A stretch of 64,000 bases of DNA from Polaromonas sp. CG_9.7 (GCF_015752205.1 NZ_JADOVG010000004.1:1-64000), one strand, 5' to 3'; positions 27,489 to 36,504 are shown, counted from the first letter of the stretch. Notes: generated by a model from the sequence alone, not told the origin. Numbers and translations: made by a program.

Positions 27489-29438
27489 ATGAATGTTGAG
27501 CGGCGCCATCACGTTCAGGTAGCCGGAAGCGGTCCGGTCACCCTTTTCTTTGCCCACGGCTTTGGCTGTGACCAGACCATGTGGCGGCTGGTGCAACCGG
27601 CCTACGCCCGGCGTTTTCGCACCGTGACCTTCGACCTGGTGGGCGCTGGCCAGTCCGACCTGTCGGCGTATGACCCCCAGAAATACAGTTCCCTGAAAGC
27701 CTATGCCGATGACGTGCTGGAACTGATCAGTCAATTCGGCCAGGGTCCGGTGATGTTCGTTGGCCATTCGGTCAGCGCCATGATCGGCCTGCTGGCCAAC
27801 CTGAAGGCGCCCGGCCACATCGCCGCCCACGTCATGATCGGCCCCTCGCCGTGCTACGTCAACGACGGGGATTACAACGGCGGTTTTGAGCGCGCGGACA
27901 TCAATGCACTGCTCAGCGCGATGGACAACAACTACCTTGTCTGGGCTGGCACGATGGCGCCGGTCCTCATGGGCGCGCCCGACCGGCCTGAACTCGGCGC
28001 GGAACTCGCCAGCAGCTTTTGCCGCACCGACCCGGACATTGCGAGGCAGTTTGCCCGCGTCGCCTTTTTGTCCGACCACCGCGCACAACTGCCCCGGTTG
28101 ATGACGCCCACGCTGATCCTGCAATGCAGCGACGATTTGATCGCCCCGGTCTCGGTGGGCCATTACATGCACCAGGTCCTGCCGCACGGCACGCTGAAGA
28201 TTATCCACAACACGGGCCATTACCCGCACCTGACCGCGCCCGGCGCAATCACCGAGGCGATCGATGCCTTCCTGACCAGCCAGGGACTGGAAACACAAAA
28301 CGCCAGCCCTTCGACAAGGGCCAGCGAAGCGCAGGACCTGCTCGACCAGGCTCCCTGCGGGCTGGTGCAGACCGATGCCCAGGGACTGCTGCGCCAGGCC
28401 AACCTGACGTTTTGCCAATGGCTGGGCTACACCCCGGGCGAACTGGTCGGCCAGCGCAAGCTGCAGGACCTGCTGACCACGGGCTGCCGCATTTTTCACC
28501 AGACGCATTCGCTGCCCCTGCTGCAGTTGCAGGGGTCTGTGTCGGAGGTGCGGGTTCAGATGCTGTGCAAGGACGGCCAGAGACTGCCCATGCTGCTCAA
28601 TGTGCGCCGGCACGCGCAGCAGGGCGGGATGGCGGATGAATACGCCTTGTTTGTCGCGCAGGACCGCGACAAGTATGAAAAGGAACTGGTGCGGGCGAGA
28701 ACCGAGCTTGAAGCAATGGTGGCGCATGCCAATGAGCTGCAGGCGCAAGCGAGCGACCGGGCGATGCTTGCCGAGCAGATGGTCGGCATCGTCAGCCATG
28801 ACCTGCGCAATCCGATCGCGGCGATGCTGATGGGCGCCGAACTGCTGGGCAAGTGCGGCGTCACCCCGCGCCAGTCGGATGTGCTGGCCCGCATCGTAAG
28901 GGCAGGCGATCGGGCCAACCGCCTGATTGCCAATCTGCTGGACCTGACCCAGGTGCGGCTGGGCAGCGGCCTGTCGGTGTCCCCAGCGGCGATGGAATTG
29001 CACGCCGCGGTGGCCGGGGCGGTACAGGAGTTGTCGCAGGTGTTTCCCGACAGCGTGCTGCGCCATGTGCAACAGGGGCCCAGCCGGTGCATCGCCGATG
29101 CCGACCGGCTGGTGCAATTGGTTGGCAACCTGGTGTCCAACGCCATGGCCTACGGCGAGCCCGGCGCGCCGGTGGTCGTCACCTCGGCACGGGAAAATGC
29201 ATTTTTTTCGCTCTCGGTGCAGAACCAGGGCCTGCCCATTCCCGCCGACATCATGGACGGACTGTTCGAACTCATGGTGCGGGGCTGCGATCAGGTGAAC
29301 AGCGGGCGCAGCGTGGGCCTGGGCCTGTTCATCGTGAGTGAGATCGCCAAGGCCCACGGCGGCAGGGTGTCGGTCACTTCGACGCCCGAGGGCGTAACGA
29401 CCTTTTCCGTGGTGATTCCGCAAGCGCCTGACCTGTGA
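27489..29438 (+). CDS. RsbQ-type alpha/beta hydrolase fused to PAS and histidine kinase
   Basis: This single 649-residue protein joins three modules. Residues 1-265 match Bacillus RsbQ in detail: AHGFGCDQTMW, VGHSVSAMIG, GPSPCYVND, CRTDPDIARQFA and ILQCSDDLIAP. The catalytic triad is Ser94, Asp216 and His244, with the same Asp-His spacing as RsbQ. A PAS domain (about 280-400) has GLVQTDAQG and ETHSLPLLQ-like features. The kinase has VSHDLRNP (His437), NLVSNAMAYG and VGLGLFIVSEIAKAHGG. In Bacillus, RsbQ works with the PAS phosphatase RsbP, so this looks like a one-piece receptor in which a small hydrolase substrate controls a kinase. There is no TM segment and no adjacent receiver gene. ATG 27441 and 27480 are alternative starts. 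Confidence 0.92.
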   Translation: MNVERRHHVQVAGSGPVTLFFAHGFGCDQTMWRLVQPAYARRFRTVTFDLVGAGQSDLSAYDPQKYSSLKAYADDVLELISQFGQGPVMFVGHSVSAMIGLLANLKAPGHIAAHVMIGPSPCYVNDGDYNGGFERADINALLSAMDNNYLVWAGTMAPVLMGAPDRPELGAELASSFCRTDPDIARQFARVAFLSDHRAQLPRLMTPTLILQCSDDLIAPVSVGHYMHQVLPHGTLKIIHNTGHYPHLTAPGAITEAIDAFLTSQGLETQNASPSTRASEAQDLLDQAPCGLVQTDAQGLLRQANLTFCQWLGYTPGELVGQRKLQDLLTTGCRIFHQTHSLPLLQLQGSVSEVRVQMLCKDGQRLPMLLNVRRHAQQGGMADEYALFVAQDRDKYEKELVRARTELEAMVAHANELQAQASDRAMLAEQMVGIVSHDLRNPIAAMLMGAELLGKCGVTPRQSDVLARIVRAGDRANRLIANLLDLTQVRLGSGLSVSPAAMELHAAVAGAVQELSQVFPDSVLRHVQQGPSRCIADADRLVQLVGNLVSNAMAYGEPGAPVVVTSARENAFFSLSVQNQGLPIPADIMDGLFELMVRGCDQVNSGRSVGLGLFIVSEIAKAHGGRVSVTSTPEGVTTFSVVIPQAPDL

Positions 29439-29447
29439 AAAACCTGA

Positions 29448-29512
29448 AACGCTATTTTTTTAATAGCTGCCAGCGTTTGATGCACCTGCGCAAACCCCTT
29501 ATTTGATGCAAA
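29448..29512 (+). repeat. Comamonad-type intergenic repeat, copy 6
   Basis: It reads CGCTATTTTTTTAATAGCTG, then TGATGCACCTGCGCAAACCC and TTATTTGATGCAAAA. It is a clean copy downstream of the hydrolase-kinase gene. Confidence 0.75.
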
Positions 29513-29618
29513 ACGACTGACGGGATAAGGCCAGGCGCAGCGGCCGCCGGCGTTGAGCCGGTTTTCCGCACGGCTCCAGCCCGATGGCCTGCGCCCGGCT
29601 TCGTGTCCAATACCCAGG

Positions 29619-30989
29619 ATGAACCCACCGCACGGCACCGAGACCCTTCCCGACCTGGACATGCTGGGCCAGCTGCGCGCCGGCGCACTGGCCGGCAGCC
29701 GCCGCCTGAGCCTGTGCTGCGGGCTGGAGACCTTTCCACCCGAGATCTTCACGCTGGCCGACACGCTGGAAATCCTTGACCTCTCGGGCAATGCGCTGAG
29801 CGCCCTGCCCGACGACCTGGCGCGGCTGCACCGGCTGCGCATCATTTTTTGCTCGAACAACCGCTTCACCGAACTGCCTGCGGTGCTGGGCCAGTGCGTG
29901 CAACTGGAGATGATCGGCTTTCGGGCCAACCAGATTCGCCACGTCCCGGCCGCCGCACTGCCGCCGCGCCTGCGCGCCCTGGTGCTGACCGACAACCAGC
30001 TGACCGAATTGCCGGCCGCCCTGGGCCGCTGCACGCAATTGCAAAAACTGATGCTGGCCGGCAACCAGCTGCACAGCCTGCCGCCTGAAATGGCCGCCTG
30101 CACCCGGCTGGAGCTGCTGCGCATCCCGGCCAACCGCTTCACCGCCCTGCCTGGCTGGCTGCTGGCGTTGCCGCGCCTGGCCTGGCTGGCGTTTGCCGGC
30201 AACCCGCTGGCCGACGCAGGCGAAACCGCCGCGCAGGCCGGTGCGCCACTGGCCCGCATTGACTGGGCCAGCCTGCAGCCCGGCGCGCTGCTGGGCGAAG
30301 GCGCATCGGGCGTGATCCGCCTGGCGCTGTGGTAGCGCGGCGACACGGCATTGCCGGTGGCGGTGAAGTTGTTCAAGGGTGCGCTGACCAGCGACGGCCT
30401 GCCCCGGCATGAAATGGCGGCGTGCATTGGCGCCGGCGCGCATCCCGGCCTGATTGCCGTGCATGGCCGCGTCACCGGCCATCCGGCAGGCAGCGACGGG
30501 CTGGTCATGGCGCTGGTGGCGCCACAATTTTGCAATCTGGCTGCGCCGCCCAGCCTGGACTCGTGCACCCGCGACGTGTATGACGCCAGGGCGCGTTTCA
30601 CGCCGGATGCCATGCTGCGGCTGATGCTCTGCATGGCGTCGGCCGCTGGCCAGTTGCATGCGCGCGGCATCCTGCATGGCGACCTGTATGGGCACAATGT
30701 TTTGTGTACGGACGACGGCCAGGCGCTGCTCGGCGACTTTGGCGCAGCCTCGTTTTTTCCGCCGGATGACCTGCCGCTGGCGCTGGCCCTGCAGCGCATC
30801 GAGGCACGGGCGTTTGCCTGCCTGCTGGAAGAACTGCTGACGTGCTGCCCGGCGCCAGCCGGATCGCACGCGCTACGGCAATCGCTGGCTGGCCTGCAAG
30901 CCGACTGCGCGCAGCCTGACACACCAGCGCCCGCTGTTTGCCGACATCGTCCAGCGGCTGGTGCAGTGCCGTCAGACTGGCTGAAATAG
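29619..30989 (+). pseudogene. Leucine-rich-repeat protein kinase gene with an in-frame stop and a frameshift
   Basis: The frame from ATG 29619 encodes about six LRRs of the LxxLPxxLGxCxxLxxLxLxxNxL type (residues 25-205), then the start of a kinase domain with the glycine loop LGEGASGVIRL. TAG at 30333-30335 stops it after LALW. The same frame then continues with PVAVKLFKG (catalytic Lys), HARGILHGDLYGHNVL (catalytic loop) and LGDFGAASF (DFG). Near 30915 the frame shifts again: another frame reads QRPLFADIVQRLVQ to TGA 30982-30984, which fits the expected C-terminus. The two lesions suggest a recently dead eukaryotic-like kinase of about 450 residues. Readthrough of one stop would not repair the tail. 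Confidence 0.85.
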
Positions 30990-31005
30990 CCTGACAGATG
31001 CAAAT

Positions 31006-31062
31006 GCTCCTGAATCAATAGCTACCAGCGCTTGCAGAGCATGCGCAAAATGCATATTTCGT
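31006..31062 (+). repeat. Comamonad-type intergenic repeat, copy 7
   Basis: It reads CTGAATCAATAGCTACCAGC and CATGCGCAAAATGCATATTT. The second half is degraded. Confidence 0.65.
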
Positions 31063-31092
31063 AAACTTTAAAATTTGCAAGTGACCATAAAA

Positions 31093-31120
31093 AAACGCAG
31101 ATGGAAATCCATCTGCGTTT
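31093..31120 (-). terminator. Intrinsic terminator of the collagen-like gene
   Basis: The perfect 12-base stem AAACGCAGATGG and CCATCTGCGTTT has a four-base loop. Read on the minus strand it is followed by a run of seven T, about 20 bases after the stop codon of the lipoprotein gene. Confidence 0.9.
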
Positions 31121-31140
31121 GAAGTGGAAAAATTAAAAAA

Positions 31141-31476
31141 TTACTTCTGCGGGACGACGATGACCGTGTCGCCACCGGTTTTTCCGGTGTCGCCCTTGGT
31201 GCCGTCGGCACCGGTTGCACCCATTGCGCCCGTGGAACCTGTCGAGCCCATGGCGCCGTCATTGCCGGTCGCGCCCTTGGCACCTGTCGCACCGGTGGCG
31301 CCGGGAACGGCAACCGTTGAGCCGGTCGAACCCGTGGCACCGGTCGCGCCTGTCGCACCGGCCGGGCCTGGAACCACGACCACCGGTGCGGCGGCAGGCG
31401 GGGCGACCGTGGTTTTTTCGCAGGCGGTCAGGCCCAGCATCGCAACCAGAGCGGCAAGCAGTAAAGAATGTTTCAT
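31141..31476 (-). CDS. Collagen-like Gly-X-Y repeat lipoprotein
   Basis: This is a 111-residue lipoprotein: [19 protein letters not shown] gives a lipobox (LTAC). After a Pro/Val-rich linker come about 20 Gly-X-Y triplets in two blocks ([34 protein letters not shown] and on), Ala/Thr-rich, with a short break VAVP between them and a VIVVPQK tail. Bacterial proteins of this type can form collagen-like triple helices at the cell surface. ATG 31476 follows GAGGT; the longer frame has no signal. A strong terminator follows. The repetitive DNA makes length change likely between strains. Confidence 0.85.
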   Translation of the reverse strand: MKHSLLLAALVAMLGLTACEKTTVAPPAAAPVVVVPGPAGATGATGATGSTGSTVAVPGATGATGAKGATGNDGAMGSTGSTGAMGATGADGTKGDTGKTGGDTVIVVPQK

Positions 31477-31806
31477 GGGAAGACCTCTGAAGTGAAGAAT
31501 AAGCCGCACATCGAATCCAGCGTGTGCGTTCACAGTTTTATCTTGCCGCAACATTTAACAGTCGCTGACAAGCTGTAACGGTAATTTATCGAACTAGTTC
31601 TTTGCGCGGTGTAGGACGGTTTCACAAGCTGCTGTCGCCTTTGAGCCGCTGGTGTCTTGTTGCACCTTCGATCCGCGCCGGCTTGTTTTACCAGGCGCTG
31701 ACTGAACACCTCTGTAGGTATCGGCTGACGGCATTTACCACGAAGTCCTTTCAACCGGTGTGCGGCAAAACTGCAGGATGGAGGTTCATCCGGTCCACTA
31801 CACAAC
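31477..31806. other. Divergent intergenic region
   Basis: It separates the collagen-like lipoprotein gene (-) from the first DUF2382 gene (+). AT-richer sequence near 31530-31600 could hold divergent promoters. I recognise no gene or operator. Confidence 0.4.
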
Positions 31807-32256
31807 ATGAACCCTGTCACGCCCGAAACCTCTCACATCAACAGCGTTGCGGATGCTGCAAAGGCGAACCAGCGCATCGTCATTCCGGTGCTGGCCGAGC
31901 ACGCCCAGGTTCACCTGCAACGCGAACACACCGGCACCGTGCGCGTGCGCAAGGTGGTGCACCAGGTCACCGAACCCATGGCTGCCACAGGCTACCGCGA
32001 AATTGTCGAGACAACACGTGTACCCGTCGATCAGGTGGTTGAAGCGGTCGAGCCGCCCAGGACACTGGGCGACTTGCTGGTCATTCCGGTGTATGCGGAG
32101 CGGCTGGTCAGTCAGCTGGTGCTGGTCGAGGAGATTCATGTGCGCCGCCGGCGCGAAGCCTTCGAGCACACCGTGGGAACGTCCCTGCGGCGCGAAGAAG
32201 TGGTGGTGGAGCGCCTGGACCTGGTCACTGGGGAGTGGGTTGCACAGGCGCGTTGA
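31807..32256 (+). CDS. DUF2382 (YsnF/AvaK) domain stress protein
   Basis: This is a 149-residue protein made almost entirely of two DUF2382-type beta units: RIVIPVLAEHAQVHLQRE and later LLVIPVYAERLVSQLVLVEE, each followed by a VxxxxEVxRxR pattern. DUF2382 proteins (YsnF, AvaK) are found with general stress proteins. The next gene begins 55 bases downstream on the same strand and carries the same domain, so a stress operon is likely. No signal sequence is present. Confidence 0.8.
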   Translation: MNPVTPETSHINSVADAAKANQRIVIPVLAEHAQVHLQREHTGTVRVRKVVHQVTEPMAATGYREIVETTRVPVDQVVEAVEPPRTLGDLLVIPVYAERLVSQLVLVEEIHVRRRREAFEHTVGTSLRREEVVVERLDLVTGEWVAQAR

Positions 32257-32310
32257 GAACCGGGTTTTATCTGTAACCGATCAATCATGATCATTTTTAG
32301 GAGACAAGCC

Positions 32311-33516
32311 ATGCAGACAGTAGTAGGTGTTTTTGACACGCCCGGTGAGGCCCAGGACGCAAGCGAGGTGCTTCTGGACAGCGGTTTTGATGCCAGCGAG
32401 GTTCGCCTGCAATCCAATCCGGCAGCGCAGGCAAGCGATACGGTCACCACCACCGACCGCACGATCACCGGCACAGGCACAGGCACAGGCACGGACCCGC
32501 GCCACGAGGATGAAGGCTTCATGGCAGGCATTGGCCGCTTTTTCAGTGACCTGTTCAGCAGCGACGACACGGAACATGCCGGCCACTATTCGGAAGCCGT
32601 TCGCCGGGGCAGCACCGTGGTGACCGTGACGGTGACCGAACCGGGCCGGGTTGAGGAGGTCCGCTCCATTCTGGCGGCCGCCGGTGCCGTGGACATCGAC
32701 AAGCGCAGCGAAAGCTGGCGCGAAGAAGGCTACGAGGGTTTCGATCCGTCGTCCCAGCCTTACCACCCTGACCAGATTGCTGCCGAGCGCAGCCGCTACC
32801 AGAACAACAACCTGAGCGCGTCAAAGGACGTCATGACGCCTGACGGCAGCCGCCAGGTTGACCAGGGCACGGTGTTGCCCGTGGTGCGCGAGGAACTGGA
32901 AGTGGGCAAGCGTGAAGTCGACCTCGGAACAGTCCGTGTCTTCTCGCGCACCGAGACCCGGCCGGTCGAGGAACAGGTGCAACTGCGCGAAGAGCATGCC
33001 GACATCGAGCGCCGCACCGTGGACCGCCCTGCCTCTGAAGCCGACCTGAAGGCTTTCGAGGGCGGCTCGATCGAAATCCATGAAACCGCCGAAAGGCCTG
33101 TGGTCAGCAAGACCGCCCGTGTGGTGGAAGAAGTGGTCGTTGGCACCGAAGCCAGCACCCGGACCGAAACGGTGACCGAGCAACTGCGCAACACCGTGGT
33201 CGATGTGGACAAGGGCAATGCCGACACCATCAACATGGGCATGAGCGCCGATACGGGCATGGCTGAGCCAGATTACCGCAGCCATTACCAGGCGAACATG
33301 GCGTCCATGGGCGGCAGCTACGATGACTATGCGCCGGCTTACCAGTACGGATACTCCTTGCGCTCCAACCCACGTTACGCCGAGCGTTCATGGGACGAGG
33401 TCGAAGCCGATGCCCGTGACGACTGGACCCGTCGCAACCCTGCGGGTAACAGCACCTGGGAAAAGACCAAGCAGGCGGTCCGGCACGGCTGGGAAAGCAT
33501 GACCGGCCAGCGCTGA
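32311..33516 (+). CDS. General-stress YflT-like plus DUF2382 protein
   Basis: This is a 401-residue protein starting MQTVVGVFDTPGEAQDASE, which resembles the heat-induced stress (YflT, GSP17M) domain that covers about residues 1-125, including VTVTVTEPGRVEEV. A linker leads to a DUF2382 domain (about 195-300: VREELEVGKREVDLGTVRVF and VEEQVQLREEHADIERR). A C-terminal Tyr/Arg/Asp-rich tail of about 70 residues resembles that of desiccation-related proteins. The coding sequence includes a GGCACA hexamer run (TGTGTGT). AGGAG precedes ATG 32311. It probably forms an operon with the DUF2382 gene upstream. Confidence 0.82.
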   Translation: MQTVVGVFDTPGEAQDASEVLLDSGFDASEVRLQSNPAAQASDTVTTTDRTITGTGTGTGTDPRHEDEGFMAGIGRFFSDLFSSDDTEHAGHYSEAVRRGSTVVTVTVTEPGRVEEVRSILAAAGAVDIDKRSESWREEGYEGFDPSSQPYHPDQIAAERSRYQNNNLSASKDVMTPDGSRQVDQGTVLPVVREELEVGKREVDLGTVRVFSRTETRPVEEQVQLREEHADIERRTVDRPASEADLKAFEGGSIEIHETAERPVVSKTARVVEEVVVGTEASTRTETVTEQLRNTVVDVDKGNADTINMGMSADTGMAEPDYRSHYQANMASMGGSYDDYAPAYQYGYSLRSNPRYAERSWDEVEADARDDWTRRNPAGNSTWEKTKQAVRHGWESMTGQR

Positions 33517-33540
33517 ATTCCGTTTGCGGCAGTGGGCCTG

Positions 33541-33587
33541 AAGCCCGGCAGGAAGGTGCCCACTGCACCAGCCCGCCGGGCTTTTTG
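33541..33587 (+). terminator. Intrinsic terminator after the stress operon
   Basis: The stem AAGCCCGGC (33541-33549) pairs with GCCGGGCTT (33575-33583), and a T-run follows. The loop contains a second small hairpin (GGTGC/GCACC). It lies 25 bases after the stop at 33516. Confidence 0.75.
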
Positions 33588-33641
33588 CTTGAATCAGAGC
33601 GCATTGGCCTTACCTGTATTTTTTGAGAAGAAAGCGCTCCT

Positions 33642-34751
33642 ATGTCCTCCTTGCCCGTTGACGCTCCAACCCCGTCAGGCTCGCCCGTTCTGCGTGTCGA
33701 GCCGCTGGGATTCCCGTGGCCAACGGTGGATCCTTTCCTGTTTTGCGTCTACCACGACGACGCCTACCCGGCCGCCAATGCGCGAAACGGCCCGGCGGCG
33801 CCGCTTGACGGACGCGACATCGGCCAGGACTTCAGCCGCAAGGACGGCTGGAGCATGTACCACGGCAGCACGGTGCCGGGCTTTCCGGCGCATCCGCACC
33901 GGGGTTTCGAGACCGTGACCATCGTGCGCAAGGGGCTGATCGACCATGCCGATTCACTGGGTGCGACCGCGCGCTTCGGCCGTGGCGACGTGCAGTGGCT
34001 TACCGCCGGCCAGGGCGTGGTGCATTCGGAAATGTTTCCATTGCTCGACCAGGGCGGCCCCAACCCGCTGGAGCTGTTCCAGATCTGGCTGAACCTGCCG
34101 GCGGCCCGCAAGATGGCCGCGCCGCACTTCACCATGTTCTGGGCGCAGGACATTCCGAAGTTCACCGCCACTGACAGGGAAGGACGCACGACCGACGTGG
34201 CGGTCATCACCGGCAGGCTGAACGACCCCAACGCCGACGTGGCCGCGCCCTTGCCGCCGCCGCCCGATTCCTGGGCTGCGCAGCCAGATGCAGATGTGGC
34301 GATCTGGACATTGCGCATGGCCCCCGGCGCGCGCTGGACGCTGCCTGCCGCCGTGGGCAAAACCACCCGGCGCCAGTTGTACTTCTTCAAGGGCGAATCC
34401 GTCAGCGTGGCCGGTCAGCCGGTGCGCCAGTCCAGCGCCATTGGCTTGCGCGCCGATGCGCCTGTCGAACTGGTCAACGGCCCGCAAGCCTCTGAATTCC
34501 TGCTGCTGCAGGGACGGCCGATTGGCGAGCCAGTGGCGCAGCAGGGTCCGTTCGTGATGAACACCGAAACCGAAATCCGGCAGGCGTTTGCCGACTACCA
34601 GCGGACACGGTTTGGCGGCTGGCCGTGGCCTGATGCAGCGCCGGTGCATGGACGCGAATCCAGCCGCTTCGCGCTGCATCCTGACGGCGCCGAGGAGCGG
34701 CCTGAACCTGGCGCGACTGCACTGGAGCCGGCACGGTCCTTGCCCGGCTGA
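33642..34751 (+). CDS. Pirin family protein
   Basis: This is a 369-residue bicupin pirin. The first cupin metal-binding signature is HPHRGFETVT, with a later QGVVHSEMF giving the further ligands; the second cupin is recognised in the LFQIWLNLP region and after. Pirins are iron-binding proteins, some with quercetinase activity and some acting on transcription or on pyruvate dehydrogenase. The tail after about residue 320 is an extra Pro/Glu-rich stretch. It is a single-gene unit behind the stress operon terminator. Confidence 0.9.
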   Translation: MSSLPVDAPTPSGSPVLRVEPLGFPWPTVDPFLFCVYHDDAYPAANARNGPAAPLDGRDIGQDFSRKDGWSMYHGSTVPGFPAHPHRGFETVTIVRKGLIDHADSLGATARFGRGDVQWLTAGQGVVHSEMFPLLDQGGPNPLELFQIWLNLPAARKMAAPHFTMFWAQDIPKFTATDREGRTTDVAVITGRLNDPNADVAAPLPPPPDSWAAQPDADVAIWTLRMAPGARWTLPAAVGKTTRRQLYFFKGESVSVAGQPVRQSSAIGLRADAPVELVNGPQASEFLLLQGRPIGEPVAQQGPFVMNTETEIRQAFADYQRTRFGGWPWPDAAPVHGRESSRFALHPDGAEERPEPGATALEPARSLPG

Positions 34752-34907
34752 AGGACGTCAAGCCCTGCCGGCAGGTGCTTGACGCGCCTTGTCCTACTTT
34801 CGCTAAAGCCATCGGATGGCGGCAACGTTTTCGCTGGTGTGTTTCCATGAAAAGGGGAGATATCCTGATGGGCAGTAGCAGCTGTCAGTCAAACACACAG
34901 GTGCTCT

Positions 34908-35330
34908 ATGCAGCCATTAATTACTTATCTGGTTGAAGACAACCCCACCATTCGCACCAACCTGATCGAAACCCTTGGCGAAATAGCGCAGCTGAAAGTT
35001 ACCGCGCATGCGGCCACCCAGAACGAAGCCAGCCAGTGGCTTGGTCGCCATTCGGACTGGCATCTGGCCATCGTCGACCTCTTTCTGAAGCAGGGAAGTG
35101 GCTTGGGGGTGTTGGCCGCATGCCGCCAGCGCGCGCCTTTCCAGAAGGTCGTGATCCTGACCAATTACGCCACGCCCGAAATACGGATGCAGTCGGTGGC
35201 GCTGGGAGCCGATGCGGTTTTCGACAAATCAACCGAACTCGAAGCCTTGCTGGATTACTGCATCGAGCAGACCCGCAAGCTGGCCATGCATCGGCCTGAC
35301 GCGCCGGACCAGGGCAGCGTGCCCAACTAG
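34908..35330 (+). CDS. Single-domain response regulator (receiver only)
   Basis: This is a 140-residue stand-alone receiver: acidic pair VEDN at residues 9-12, phosphoacceptor Asp in IVDLFLKQG, switch Thr in ILTNYA and conserved Lys in FDKST. It has no output domain. Such proteins act in phosphorelay or by protein contact. No kinase gene adjoins; the nearest kinase without its own receiver is the RsbQ-like fusion 5.5 kb upstream, so a link is only a guess. Confidence 0.9.
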   Translation: MQPLITYLVEDNPTIRTNLIETLGEIAQLKVTAHAATQNEASQWLGRHSDWHLAIVDLFLKQGSGLGVLAACRQRAPFQKVVILTNYATPEIRMQSVALGADAVFDKSTELEALLDYCIEQTRKLAMHRPDAPDQGSVPN

Positions 35331-35377
35331 CTTTTGGCGTGAAACAGGCTTCAGGCGCTTATCCCGGCTTCGTTGGC

Positions 35378-35412
35378 AGCTATTAATTCAGTAGCAATAG
35401 CTTACATGCATC
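35378..35412 (+). repeat. Comamonad-type intergenic repeat, copy 8 (partial)
   Basis: Only the first half remains: GCAGCTATTAATTCAGTAGC and AATAGCTTACATGC. Confidence 0.5.
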
Positions 35413-35536
35413 CTGATTTTCACGAGCCTTGTCATCAAAGACAAAGAAAAACTGAATGACTCACATGGCTGCCATTGCATGGACGCCATGACCAGGCTGC
35501 GCCAGAATCCCTTCACTTATTGGCAAGGAGCAAGCT

Positions 35537-36463
35537 GTGAAAATTGGAATTCTGGGCGCGGGGGCATTGGGTTGTGCCATGGGCGGCGTGCTGACCGAAG
35601 CGGGCCATGAGGTCTGGCTGATCAACCGCCATGCGGACCAGGTCGAGGCCATGACGCGTCGCGGGCTGATCCTGCGCACCGGCGGCGTGGACCGCACCGT
35701 AGCCGTGCGCGCAGCCACCACGGCCCAGCCGGTGGGCACGGTGGAGCTGGTGATCGTGCTGGTCAAGTCCTTCCATACCGCCGAGGCGATGCAGGCGGCC
35801 ATGTCGCTGCTGGCGCCCGGCACCACGGTGCTGTCGCTGCAAAACGGCCTGGGGCATGAAGACGTGCTGGCCGGCATCGTCGGCCGGCAGCGGCTGCTGG
35901 CCGGCAAGACCTATGTCGGCGGCACACAACTCGCGCCCGGCCATGTGATTGCCGGCACGGTGAACAAACTGACGCTGATAGGCGAGCCGGACGGCGGCGT
36001 GTCGGAACGGGTGTTGCGCATTGCCGCGCTGTTCAACGCGGCCGGGCTGGACACCACTGTCAGCGACCACATCATGGACAGCATCTGGGACAAGCTGCTG
36101 GTGAATGTGGCAACAGGCGCGTTGAGCGCCATCAGCCGCCTGCCCTATGGCTTGCTGTACCAGTCGCCCGAGCTGCAGGCCTGCGGCGTGGCGGCCGTGG
36201 CCGAGGCGATGGCCGTCGCCCGGGCCAGCGGCATCACGCTGGGCATTGCCGAGCCGGTCGATGCCTGGCACATGGCCGGCGCCGGCCTGCCCTTCGAGTT
36301 CAAGCCGTCGATGCTGCAAAGCCTGGAAAAAGGCTCGGTCACCGAGATCGATTTCATCAACGGCGCGGTGGTGCGCCAGGGCGAAAAGGTCGGCGTGCCG
36401 ACGCCGGTCAACCGGACGCTGGTGGCCTGCATCAAGGGCATTGAGCGCGGGCTGGCGGGCTGA
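35537..36463 (+). CDS. Ketopantoate reductase family (2-dehydropantoate 2-reductase) protein
   Basis: This is a 308-residue protein. The NADP-binding start is MKIGILGAGALGCAMGG, followed by LINRHADQV, LSLQNGLGHED and the KLLVN motif (WDKLLVNVATGALSA) with the catalytic Lys. PanE-type enzymes reduce ketopantoate in pantothenate synthesis. Other members of this large family act on different keto acids, so I do not assign panE. GTG 35537 is the start, with AAGGAG seven bases upstream. It is cytoplasmic. Confidence 0.87.
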   Translation: MKIGILGAGALGCAMGGVLTEAGHEVWLINRHADQVEAMTRRGLILRTGGVDRTVAVRAATTAQPVGTVELVIVLVKSFHTAEAMQAAMSLLAPGTTVLSLQNGLGHEDVLAGIVGRQRLLAGKTYVGGTQLAPGHVIAGTVNKLTLIGEPDGGVSERVLRIAALFNAAGLDTTVSDHIMDSIWDKLLVNVATGALSAISRLPYGLLYQSPELQACGVAAVAEAMAVARASGITLGIAEPVDAWHMAGAGLPFEFKPSMLQSLEKGSVTEIDFINGAVVRQGEKVGVPTPVNRTLVACIKGIERGLAG

Positions 36464-36504
36464 TCCCGGCGCAGGGCGACATGCAGGGTCCAGGCACCTA
36501 TGAC

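Noticed and set aside
27243..29423. Long minus-strand frame opposite the hydrolase-kinase gene
   Set aside because: It has low-complexity His/Arg/Gln composition and no domain; it is the shadow of the strong + strand gene.
30333..30335. UAG as a recoded (pyrrolysine) codon in the LRR kinase
   Set aside because: No pyl genes are seen, the lineage does not use pyrrolysine, and a second lesion (frameshift) lies downstream.
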